Shown here: positions 8,138 through 14,549 of the stretch, piece after piece | How positions within the stretch are numbered: the stretch's first letter is position 1 | How the letters are laid out: each line of letters opens with the position of its first letter | Notes under the pieces: model-generated | The model's input: only the letters and a program-made list of their open reading frames with translations | The model's database searches: none | Told to the model about the DNA's origin: nothing | Assembly (NCBI GenBank): GCA_900753295.1 | Contig: CAADYQ010000102.1 | Coordinates: forward strand, 1 to 17,388 | Reading direction: 5' to 3' | DNA length: 17,388 bases | Source of the DNA: Clostridia bacterium | GTDB lineage: Bacteria > Bacillota > Clostridia > Oscillospirales > CAG-272 | Position numbers and translations under genes: made by a program

Positions 8138-9217
8138 TTACCGTGTAAACAGCATCACCGCGATATAAAACAGGTAGCAAAGAAGCGCCGAGGGCGCAAG
8201 AAAGGCGCGTGCGTTCCCAGCAAATGCGCGCCGCAGGGGAGAGAGGGCGGCATCCTCCGAGCCGGGGGAAGGCAGGCGGTAGTCGGAGGGAAGGTTGCGG
8301 TCGGCATACGAGCTGTAAAGTCTGGCGCATTCGCCGCAGAATACGAACATCGAGATGAGGAACAGCAGACCGATGATGAGAAAGTAAAGTTTTTTTCCGC
8401 CGGCGTCATACACGGTGCGCCAGAGGGGAGCGCCGAATAACGATATCAGGTTGTAGCCGAGGTGAACGGCAAACGCGGCAAAAAACGATCTTGCGGCGTA
8501 AAGCGTCAGCGCGAGCAGAAGCCCCGAAAAGAGGTACACCGGCAGCGAGCGCAGGTCAAAATGGAGCATTGCGAACCACACCGACGTAAGCACCACGGCG
8601 CTGAAGCTGCCGCCCGATTCGTATTCGGAGCAGAGCAGCGAGCGAAAAACGAATTCTTCGCAGAATGCGGGCAGTGCGGCGTAAACGACGGCAAGATAGA
8701 GCGTGCTTCCCGCGCCGTTGGCGGCGGGAGCGGAAAATGCGCCGTAAAGCGTAAAAACATTTGAAAATGCCTCGTATCCTGACACTGCATACTCAAACAG
8801 CAAAGCTCCCGTTGCGGCGGCAACGATCGCGGATATGATAAGCAAAAGATGATTCACCCCGAAGGGGAAAATGCGCAGTCTGCGCCACCGCACGCGGCAA
8901 AAGCGCATATAGATCCCAGCGGGCAGCATGAATATCAGCACCTGCACCACGGTCAGCAGTATGACCTCGTTGTCGCGGTCAAATATCAGCGGCGAGAGCA
9001 GTCTTGCCGCCAAAAGCAGAACGAAAATGCAAAAAACGAGCAGCGGCGCGGTTATCGTTGGTGAAAAGCGCCTTTTTTCGGCCTCCGGTGCCTGAGTGCT
9101 TCCCGTCAGCTCGGGCGGCATGACCGGAGCTGTCGCTTCACCGGGAGCGGATGTGCGCGGCGCGTTCTCCGCGCCGTTTGGGGGAATATTACGGTTGCGG
9201 TCTTCCGTTGTCGTCAC
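8138..9217 (-). CDS. CPBP-family intramembrane glutamic endopeptidase (CAAX protease / Abi-like)
   Basis: This 359-residue polytopic membrane protein carries the three CPBP (formerly Abi) protease signatures: EEFVFR (E187, E188, R192), FAMLH (H219) and HLGYN (H252, N256), placed in adjacent hydrophobic segments as the family requires. Relatives include CAAX-prenyl endopeptidases such as Rce1 and bacterial proteins tied to bacteriocin self-immunity or anchor processing; the substrate here is unknown. Residues 1-50 are a Pro/Ala/Thr-rich cytoplasmic extension, membrane segments run from about 55 to 295, and a last segment lies near the C-terminus (about 338-356). The start is a GTG. AAAGG sits only two bases before it, an unusually tight spacing, so the start is uncertain; M33 is an alternative. 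It begins 28 bases after the DJ-1 gene stop, consistent with one transcript. Confidence 0.93.
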   Translation of the reverse strand: MTTTEDRNRNIPPNGAENAPRTSAPGEATAPVMPPELTGSTQAPEAEKRRFSPTITAPLLVFCIFVLLLAARLLSPLIFDRDNEVILLTVVQVLIFMLPAGIYMRFCRVRWRRLRIFPFGVNHLLLIISAIVAAATGALLFEYAVSGYEAFSNVFTLYGAFSAPAANGAGSTLYLAVVYAALPAFCEEFVFRSLLCSEYESGGSFSAVVLTSVWFAMLHFDLRSLPVYLFSGLLLALTLYAARSFFAAFAVHLGYNLISLFGAPLWRTVYDAGGKKLYFLIIGLLFLISMFVFCGECARLYSSYADRNLPSDYRLPSPGSEDAALSPLRRAFAGNARAFLAPSALLCYLFYIAVMLFTR

Positions 9218-9245
9218 CGCCTTTCATCGTCAGTTGAGTTTTCTG

Positions 9246-9785
9246 TCAGCCGGCGATTATGCCGTGACGTATCGCGTCCGCTTTTTCTTTTCCGCACAGC
9301 TCGGCGGTAATGGCGAGTCCGAATTCCACGGCAACGCCCATTCCCGCGGCGGTTATGCGGCGGCGGTCGCAAACAACATTGCCGACGCCTGTCACGGCGC
9401 CGCGAAGCTCGCCCTCAAAGCCGGGGTAACAGGTGGCGCGGTAGCCGTCAAGATAGCCGCGGTGTCCAAGCACCATAGGCGCGGCGCATATGGCGCAGAG
9501 ATAAGCGCCGCACGCATCGGCGGCGGCAAGCGCCGCGTCCACGACAGCCGAGGCGTCAAGGTTGGATGCGCCGGGCATTCCGCCGGGCAGTATCACGGCT
9601 TCGATATCGGTGAGAGTTACCTCGGCGTCCGAGCTGTCAGCCGTTACGGTTATGCCGTGCGCGCCGGTTATCTGCCTGCCGCCTATTCCGACGGTGGTAA
9701 CAGCCTTGCCGGCACGACGCAGAATATCAAGAGGCGCCAACGCCTCTACCTCTTCAAATCCGTTTGCAAGAAAAAGATATATCAT
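9246..9785 (-). CDS. DJ-1/PfpI family protein (glyoxalase or deglycase-like)
   Basis: This 179-residue protein is close in length and sequence pattern to bacterial YajL and human DJ-1. NGFEEVEA at 8-15 carries the conserved glutamate (E14), and AICAAP at 98-103 carries the nucleophile-elbow cysteine (C100). FEEVEALAPLDILRRAG and the ILPGGMPG strand-turn are typical of the family. Members are cytoplasmic and linked to methylglyoxal detoxification, glycation repair or redox stress; which applies here cannot be decided. The start at 9785 is chosen because AAAGGAG lies seven bases upstream and MIYLFLANG matches the family N-terminus. An in-frame ATG at 9863 would add 26 unrelated residues and overlap the upstream gene. 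It lies between a GNAT gene (43-base gap) and a CPBP gene. Confidence 0.95.
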   Translation of the reverse strand: MIYLFLANGFEEVEALAPLDILRRAGKAVTTVGIGGRQITGAHGITVTADSSDAEVTLTDIEAVILPGGMPGASNLDASAVVDAALAAADACGAYLCAICAAPMVLGHRGYLDGYRATCYPGFEGELRGAVTGVGNVVCDRRRITAAGMGVAVEFGLAITAELCGKEKADAIRHGIIAG

Positions 9786-9792
9786 TTTGTGA

Positions 9793-9799
9793 CTCCTTT
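9793..9799 (-). promoter_or_regulatory. Ribosome binding site fixing the DJ-1 start
   Basis: The minus strand reads AAAGGAG here, seven bases before the ATG at 9785. This near-perfect site decides for the short form of the protein over the in-frame ATG at 9863. Confidence 0.85.
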
Positions 9800-9828
9800 C
9801 GGAAAAAACATGATCATAAAAATGCGGC

Positions 9829-10551
9829 TCAGTCCTCGCCCATCGAGCAGTAGAAGGATGCACCGTCGGTCAGCCGCTCGGCGCGGCGCGTCAATGGCAG
9901 TATAAGACCGTGCGCGTGCGGGTCGGCGGGAATGATATCCGCTGCCAGGCAGCCGGGGATGTATTCGTAGACCCGGCGTGATCCGCCCGACTCGGCTCCG
10001 CAAAGCAGATAAGAATCGCCGAGGCGAAAGCTCTCATATGACGCGCGGATGTATGAAATGAATACGCCGGATGGCATAAGCACGCCGCGGCGGCTGACAG
10101 GCGGAGGCATTTCCGCACGCATGAGCCCGCGCGAGTCGGCAACGGTGAAGCGCGGTATGCATATATTGCCGCGGTAGCCGTATCTTTTGTAGGTCTCGCC
10201 GAGCCGCTCGTCGGCGGGGACGAGCACGGTAAAATCAGCTCCCTCGTCTTCGGCAATGCGGCGCGCCGCATTGCAAAGCAGACGAAAACCGCCCATGCCG
10301 CGATATTCCGGCAACATGCCCACCGCAAAAAGGTAAAGCCCGTGCATTCCGTCCGCGCTCACGGGAACCAGGTTGCACATGCCGGCGGCATCGCCGTGCA
10401 AGGTGATGATAAGCGTCCGCGCCTCTGCCGTGCGTGCAAACAGCGCGGCGTCCTCTGCGGCGTCAGCGGCGGGAAAGCAGCTTTCCCATATGAGTGCCGT
10501 GATGTCCGATACATCGGCGGTATTTTTTACGGTAATATCAAACTCTGCCAT
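9829..10551 (-). CDS. GNAT-family N-acetyltransferase
   Basis: The 240-residue product has a GNAT fold in its N-terminal part. The strand GLYLFAVGMLPEYRG is followed by the acetyl-CoA loop RGMGG (84-88) and the helix FRLLCNAARRIAEDEGAD, then a strand FTVLVPAD and the YKRYGY motif typical of GNAT C-termini (about 121-126). Residues 140-240 form an additional C-terminal domain seen in some longer members, of unknown role. It would acetylate a small molecule or protein amine; the substrate is not predictable. CGGAGC stands about six bases before the ATG. It is the first gene of the minus-strand run, with a promoter about 30 bases upstream, and ends 43 bases before the DJ-1 start. Confidence 0.88.
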   Translation of the reverse strand: MAEFDITVKNTADVSDITALIWESCFPAADAAEDAALFARTAEARTLIITLHGDAAGMCNLVPVSADGMHGLYLFAVGMLPEYRGMGGFRLLCNAARRIAEDEGADFTVLVPADERLGETYKRYGYRGNICIPRFTVADSRGLMRAEMPPPVSRRGVLMPSGVFISYIRASYESFRLGDSYLLCGAESGGSRRVYEYIPGCLAADIIPADPHAHGLILPLTRRAERLTDGASFYCSMGED

Positions 10552-10581
10552 TTGAAGCTCCGTTGGATTCTCTTACCGATT

Positions 10582-10610
10582 ATTATATCATATTTTTCCC
10601 GCGGTTTCCA
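10582..10610 (-). promoter_or_regulatory. Promoter of the GNAT-DJ1-CPBP-mltG-ABC run
   Basis: On the minus strand TGGAAA (10605-10610, 4 of 6 consensus) is separated by 17 bases from TATAAT (10582-10587), which again has a TG one base upstream (extended -10). The start would be near 10575, leaving a short leader to the ATG at 10551. No terminator hairpin is seen between the five downstream genes, so this is the likely promoter of the whole run. Confidence 0.7.
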
Positions 10611-10650
10611 TACCTATATTTTAATATTTCCTCAAAGAACGCGAAAATAC

Positions 10651-10678
10651 TTGACTTTCACGCGCAAATCGCTATAAT
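10651..10678 (+). promoter_or_regulatory. Promoter of the MATE-AraC pair
   Basis: TTGACT (10651-10656) and TATAAT (10673-10678) are spaced by 16 bases, a near-consensus sigma-A promoter. Transcription should start near 10685, inside the inverted repeat listed next. It faces away from the minus-strand promoter, about 110 bases from the other start. Confidence 0.8.
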
Positions 10679-10680
10679 TA

Positions 10681-10702
10681 TAATGGCGCGAAAGCGCCAT
10701 TA
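10681..10702 (+). promoter_or_regulatory. Perfect 9-bp inverted repeat at the predicted MATE transcript start
   Basis: TAATGGCGC (10681-10689) and GCGCCATTA (10694-10702) are exact reverse complements around a GAAA tetraloop. The repeat begins two bases after the -10 box and spans the predicted start site. It could be a repressor operator in DNA or a stabilising 5' RNA hairpin. There is no T-run after it, so it is not an intrinsic terminator. The element is seen directly; its role is inferred. Confidence 0.75.
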
Positions 10703-10725
10703 GTCTGTTAAAAAAGGGGAGCATC

Positions 10726-12153
10726 ATGCAGAATACCAAAAAGCGGCGCGCAAAGGAGATAGATTTTCTCGAGGGTCCTCTTACGCGCAATATTCTTTTG
10801 TTTACACTTCCGGTCATGGCGACCGGCGTTTTGCAGTTTCTTTATAATTATAATGCATCCGACTCCGCAGTCGTCGGCTGGCTTATCGGCAGAGATGCGC
10901 TCGGAGCCGTCAGCTCTACCGGCGCGCTTTCCAACCTGATAACCGGGCTTTTCATCGGTCTGTCGGTCGGTGCATCGGTCTCGGTGTCGCACGCAATAGG
11001 CTCGCGCCGTTTTGACGATGCGCACGATACCGTCCAGACCTCTATTACACTGAGCTGCATACTCGGTATTCTTGTTGCGGTATTCGGCTTTTTTGCCTGC
11101 AAGCCCCTGCTTGAACTTATGGGGACAGTTGAGGAATGCATCGATCAGTCCACAAGATATATGCGTATAATATTCCTCGGTATACCCGCGCAGATGGTCT
11201 ACAACTACGGCACGTCTATATTGCGCGCCAACGGCGATACAAGGCATCCGCTCATATTTCTTGTGATATCGGGCGCTGTGAACGTCGTTCTCAATATAAC
11301 GCTCGTGTTTTTCTTCCGCGATGTATGGGGCGTTGCGGTGGCTACCATCGCCTCGCAGTATCTTTCCGCTTTTCTTACCGTGCGTCTGCTCTGCCGTATT
11401 GACGGATGCTGCCGCCTGGACCTTGCTCATCTCTACATAAAGCGTGATAAGCTTGTAAAAATACTCAAAATCGGACTGCCCGCGGGCATCCAGAGCGTGC
11501 TTTTCTCATTCTCAAACGTTATAATCCAGTCCTCCATAAATTCCTTCGGCAATGCCGCAATAGTTGCCGGCAACGGCGCGGGCGCAAATGTGGACGGTCT
11601 TATTTACATTGCGCAGAACTCATTCTATCACGCCGCGCTGACATTTACCGGGCAGAACCTCGGCGGACATAAGCTCGGACGCATACGCAAGTCCTGCCGC
11701 GACTGCATGATACTCGTTACCGTTGTCGGACTTGCGATAGGCGCCGGCTGCTATGCCTTCGGTCCGGAGCTGCTTTCGATATTCGCGCGCGACGATGCCG
11801 ATGTTATAAAATACGGAATGATCCGCCTGCTCTACATGGGCGTGCCCTACTTCCTTTGCGGTACGATGGAGGTCATGTCCGGCACCCTGCGCGGACTTGG
11901 CGCGTCAATGACGTCAATGATAGTGTCTCTTATCGGCGCGTGCGTTTTCCGTGTGGTGTGGATAGCTACCGTGTTCAGGCTCGTCGGTACGCTTGAATCG
12001 ATATATATCTCCTTCCCGATATCCTGGTTCCTTACGACCCTGGCGGCGTATATCTGCTACCGCGTGATATTCGGTCGCATCGAGCGGCGCATGGAAGCCG
12101 AGGACGGCGCGGCGGCGGTCGAGGCGGAACTTGGATCGCCCGGTGACGCCTGA
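10726..12153 (+). CDS. MATE-family multidrug/cation efflux transporter
   Basis: At 475 residues with about 12 hydrophobic segments, this is a typical MATE (NorM/DinF superfamily) antiporter that exports cationic compounds in exchange for sodium ions or protons. The N-terminal pattern LEGPLTRNILLFTLPVMATGVLQFLYN precedes the first-helix acidic residue D46 in NASDSAVVG, equivalent to the ion-coupling aspartate region of the family. The first half runs to about residue 200 and the second starts at KILKIGLPAGIQSVLFSFSN (about 245), mirroring it. The last 25 residues are a charged, Ala-rich cytoplasmic tail. AAGGGGA lies about 6 bases before the ATG. A strong promoter and an inverted repeat precede it, and an AraC-type regulator follows after 11 bases. 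Drug specificity is unknown. Confidence 0.93.
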   Translation: MQNTKKRRAKEIDFLEGPLTRNILLFTLPVMATGVLQFLYNYNASDSAVVGWLIGRDALGAVSSTGALSNLITGLFIGLSVGASVSVSHAIGSRRFDDAHDTVQTSITLSCILGILVAVFGFFACKPLLELMGTVEECIDQSTRYMRIIFLGIPAQMVYNYGTSILRANGDTRHPLIFLVISGAVNVVLNITLVFFFRDVWGVAVATIASQYLSAFLTVRLLCRIDGCCRLDLAHLYIKRDKLVKILKIGLPAGIQSVLFSFSNVIIQSSINSFGNAAIVAGNGAGANVDGLIYIAQNSFYHAALTFTGQNLGGHKLGRIRKSCRDCMILVTVVGLAIGAGCYAFGPELLSIFARDDADVIKYGMIRLLYMGVPYFLCGTMEVMSGTLRGLGASMTSMIVSLIGACVFRVVWIATVFRLVGTLESIYISFPISWFLTTLAAYICYRVIFGRIERRMEAEDGAAAVEAELGSPGDA

Positions 12154-12164
12154 GCGCAATCGTT

Positions 12165-13046
12165 ATGCGGCGTCAAAGATTTTTTTCGCTCCCCGGCGAG
12201 CGGACGGTGAAGCTGCGCTATGCCCGCGAGGATGTTTCGCCCGAAACGTACTACGACCATATGCACGATCATCCGTTTTATGAAATATGCATCCCGCTTT
12301 CCGGCTCTATGATACATATCGCCGGCGGCAGGACATACCATCTCTCACACGGCGACATTTATTTCTGCCGCCCGGGCGAGCTTCATTATGCGCTCGCCGC
12401 CGAGCCGTCGGTATATGAGAGATTTGCATTCTGGATCCCCGCCGATGCATATTCGTGGACGTGCGGCGGAGGCGACGATGCGCTCGGCTTCCTCTCGGAT
12501 GCACGCCTTGACGGAAAAAATGTCGTGCGCGTGGCTCCGGCGTGCCTTGCCGAGCTTGGTCGCAGGCTCGATGCCGTGCGGGACGCCATAATGTCTGACG
12601 GCGACGGCGCACCGCTCGCGGCATTCTGCCGGCTTACCGAGCTTCTCATATTCGTGCGCAGCGCCGCGGAGCTGCCGGACGGGGAGAGCGACGGCATAGG
12701 CTCCGAGCAGTCACCGGATATCATACACAAGGTGATACGCTATGTGCGTGACAACTACCGCACGATAGATGGGATATCCGAGATCGCCGACCATTTTTAT
12801 ATAAACAAGGACTACCTCACGCGCGTGTTCAGAAGGTTTACCGGCTTTACCGTGCACGATTATATCAGAAGCGTGAGGATAAGCAAAAGCCGGATGATGC
12901 TCGGCGGCGGCGCCGGAGTGACCGAGACGGCATTTGCCTGCGGCTTCAACAGCACGTCATATTTTATCCGTGTCTTCACGCGCGCCGTCGGCGTGACTCC
13001 CGCCGAGTTCCGCCGCGCGGGCAGAAAGGATACGATCAACGAATAA
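12165..13046 (+). CDS. AraC-family transcriptional regulator (cupin sensor plus double HTH)
   Basis: This 293-residue protein has an N-terminal cupin-like sensor (about 25-95; HMHDHPFYEICIPLSGSM and HGDIYFCRPGELHY are characteristic) and a C-terminal AraC/XylS DNA-binding domain (about 187-286). The first helix-turn-helix is at ISEIADHFYINKDYLTRVFRR (204-224). The second is at about 251-275, ending in GFNSTSYFIRVFTRAVGVTPAEFR, the family signature. The sensor probably binds a sugar or other small molecule; none can be named. It starts 11 bases after the MATE stop with no clear ribosome site, so translation may be coupled to the MATE gene. Its stop codon lies inside a tandem dyad repeat and is followed by a terminator. 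It may control the MATE pair or the downstream oxidoreductase operon. Confidence 0.94.
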   Translation: MRRQRFFSLPGERTVKLRYAREDVSPETYYDHMHDHPFYEICIPLSGSMIHIAGGRTYHLSHGDIYFCRPGELHYALAAEPSVYERFAFWIPADAYSWTCGGGDDALGFLSDARLDGKNVVRVAPACLAELGRRLDAVRDAIMSDGDGAPLAAFCRLTELLIFVRSAAELPDGESDGIGSEQSPDIIHKVIRYVRDNYRTIDGISEIADHFYINKDYLTRVFRRFTGFTVHDYIRSVRISKSRMMLGGGAGVTETAFACGFNSTSYFIRVFTRAVGVTPAEFRRAGRKDTINE

Positions 13047-13074
13047 CCATTATCTTTGATAACCATTATCTTCG
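13042..13074 (+). repeat. Two tandem 16-base repeats, each an operator-like dyad
   Basis: ATAACCATTATCTTTG (13043-13058) is followed directly by ATAACCATTATCTTCG (13059-13074), differing at one base. Each unit contains a dyad: GATAA-CCA-TTATC is perfect at 13058-13070, and AATAA-CCA-TTATC at 13042-13054 has one arm mismatch. The first unit includes the araC stop codon (13044-13046). It may be a binding site for a dimeric regulator, or a recent slippage duplication. Confidence 0.8.
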
Positions 13075-13083
13075 ATAGCATAT

Positions 13084-13118
13084 AATAAAAAAACGACCTT
13101 AAAGGTCGTTTTTTTATT
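13084..13118 (+). terminator. Intrinsic terminator after araC (symmetric, bidirectional-type)
   Basis: AATAAAAAAACGACCT (13084-13099) and its exact reverse complement (13103-13118) flank a 3-base TAA loop, giving a 16-bp stem. The GC core ACGACCT/AGGTCGT is followed by seven T residues, and seven A residues precede it, so it could work on both strands. Only plus-strand genes lie on either side, so the araC end is the likely use. Confidence 0.93.
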
Positions 13119-13156
13119 ATTTTTGGTAGTTATATTTATATTATTGAGCATTTGAA

Positions 13157-13167
13157 TGATATATAAT
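13157..13167 (+). promoter_or_regulatory. Possible extended -10 promoter of the oxidoreductase operon
   Basis: TGATATATAAT at 13157-13167 offers overlapping -10 boxes: TATATA with a TG one base before it, or TATAAT. No good -35 hexamer sits 16-18 bases upstream; TTGAGC at 13144 is too close. It lies about 37 bases before the start codon in an AT-rich stretch. An alternative promoter at 13056-13086 is described in the findings. Confidence 0.45.
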
Positions 13168-13203
13168 GTTGGTAAAGTACAATTTGATCGAAAAGGAACG
13201 AAA

Positions 13204-14511
13204 ATGTCTTATATTGATTATGAAAAAAAGGTCCCTCTTTACGGGGAATACGATATATGCGTTATCGGCGGAGGTCCGGCAGGCTCTGCGGCGGCGATAG
13301 AGGCGGCAAGATGCGGCAGGCGGGTCCTCTTGTGCGAGGCTACCGGAATGCTCGGCGGTATGGCGTCCGCGGCGCTGGTCGGTCCATTTATGACATCATA
13401 CGACCGCGACGGCAAAGAATGCGTGGTCGGCGGGCTGTTCGGCGAGATAGTCGGACGCATGGCGGAGATAGGCGGTGCGATAACTCCCGACCGCACCGAC
13501 GCGCCGAGCGTTTACACCTCGTTCCTCAAAAAATATCACCGCCATGTCACGCCGTTCAACTCATTCGCGCTTCAGCTCACGCTTGACCGCATGACGGCGG
13601 AGGCGGGCGTGCATGTGCTGCTTTACACCCGGTTCACCGACAGCATTACCGACGGAGGGCATATTTCAGCCGTCATTCTCGATGCCCCGCAGGGGCTTAT
13701 CGCGGTGAAGGCGAATGTCTTTATCGATGCAACGGGCAATGCCGATGTTGCCGCCGCCTCGGGCGTTCCGGTGTGGTTCGGCGGTGAGGACGGAAGCAAT
13801 CCGCAGCCCGGTACCCTCTTTTTTGAGGTGGACGGCGCCGATGATGCGGCGTTCGCGGAATATGCAAAACGTCCCGAAATGCCGGTCAAGGCATACCGTA
13901 TGCCGGAGGCAGGGTGCTATAAGGTCAATCACGAGCGCGTTTACGGCGTGAACGCCAATGATGCCGACAGCATGACCGCGGCGCATATGCGCGGCAGAGA
14001 GCAGGTGCTTGAATCATACGAAAAGCTGCGCCGCGCACCCGGCTTTGAGAACTGCCGTATCACACAGGTCGCTCCCGTCTTCGGGATACGCGAGAGCCGC
14101 CACATAAAGGGCAGATATATGCTTACGGTGAGCGATATCGCCGCAGGCGTTGTTTTCTCGGATGCTATTGCATGCCTCGGATACGGCATGGATGTTCACA
14201 GCCGCGACGGAGTGGTGAAGGGAGGCTTTCACGACGAGGTCGCGCCGGTGTATACCGTGCCGTACCGCAGTCTTTTGCCGCTCGGATGCGACGACCTGAT
14301 AGTTGCGGGGCGTTCAATATCCGCCGAATCGCAGGCGGCGGGCGCGGTGCGCATAATGCCGTGCTGCATGGCAATGGGACAGGCGGCGGGCTGCGCCGCT
14401 TCAATGGCGTCGGCGGGCGGGATCGCTCCGTCAAATATCGATACCGATGCGCTCATAGCGACGCTTGCCGCGCACGGAGCGATACTTCCCGAGAAAAAGA
14501 AGGACCGATAA
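13204..14511 (+). CDS. FAD-dependent oxidoreductase (FAD_oxidored family)
   Basis: The 435-residue product opens with the dinucleotide-binding motif YDICVIGGGPAGSAAAIEAARCGRRVLLCE (16-45; GGGPAG at 22-27), followed by TGMLGGMAS, the pattern of the FAD_oxidored family (PF12831). Other family marks are FIDATGNADVAA (173-184), VFGIRESR (292-299) and the C-terminal FAD loop IVAGRSIS...MPCCMAMGQAAG (366-396). It is cytoplasmic with no signal or membrane segment. Family members oxidise or reduce small molecules and often lie by carbohydrate uptake genes; this substrate is unknown. The start at 13204 is chosen because AAAAGGA lies upstream at normal spacing. An in-frame ATG at 13156 would begin inside the putative -10 box. 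A binding lipoprotein follows after 38 bases, apparently in one transcript. Confidence 0.9.
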   Translation: MSYIDYEKKVPLYGEYDICVIGGGPAGSAAAIEAARCGRRVLLCEATGMLGGMASAALVGPFMTSYDRDGKECVVGGLFGEIVGRMAEIGGAITPDRTDAPSVYTSFLKKYHRHVTPFNSFALQLTLDRMTAEAGVHVLLYTRFTDSITDGGHISAVILDAPQGLIAVKANVFIDATGNADVAAASGVPVWFGGEDGSNPQPGTLFFEVDGADDAAFAEYAKRPEMPVKAYRMPEAGCYKVNHERVYGVNANDADSMTAAHMRGREQVLESYEKLRRAPGFENCRITQVAPVFGIRESRHIKGRYMLTVSDIAAGVVFSDAIACLGYGMDVHSRDGVVKGGFHDEVAPVYTVPYRSLLPLGCDDLIVAGRSISAESQAAGAVRIMPCCMAMGQAAGCAASMASAGGIAPSNIDTDALIATLAAHGAILPEKKKDR

Positions 14512-14549
14512 AATAAGATAATAAAATCACAACGAAAGGAAAGACCACC

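Noticed and set aside
9786..9863. Upstream ATG extending the DJ-1 protein by 26 residues
   Set aside because: The extension has no family similarity and overlaps the end of the GNAT gene, while a strong ribosome site precedes the internal ATG at 9785.
10708..11430. Minus-strand open frame of 240 codons
   Set aside because: It is antisense to the MATE gene and crosses that gene's ribosome site. The charged, low-complexity product matches nothing.
13156..13203. Upstream ATG extending the FAD oxidoreductase by 16 residues
   Set aside because: The codon sits inside the putative -10 element, and the ATG at 13204 has a proper ribosome site and a typical family N-terminus.
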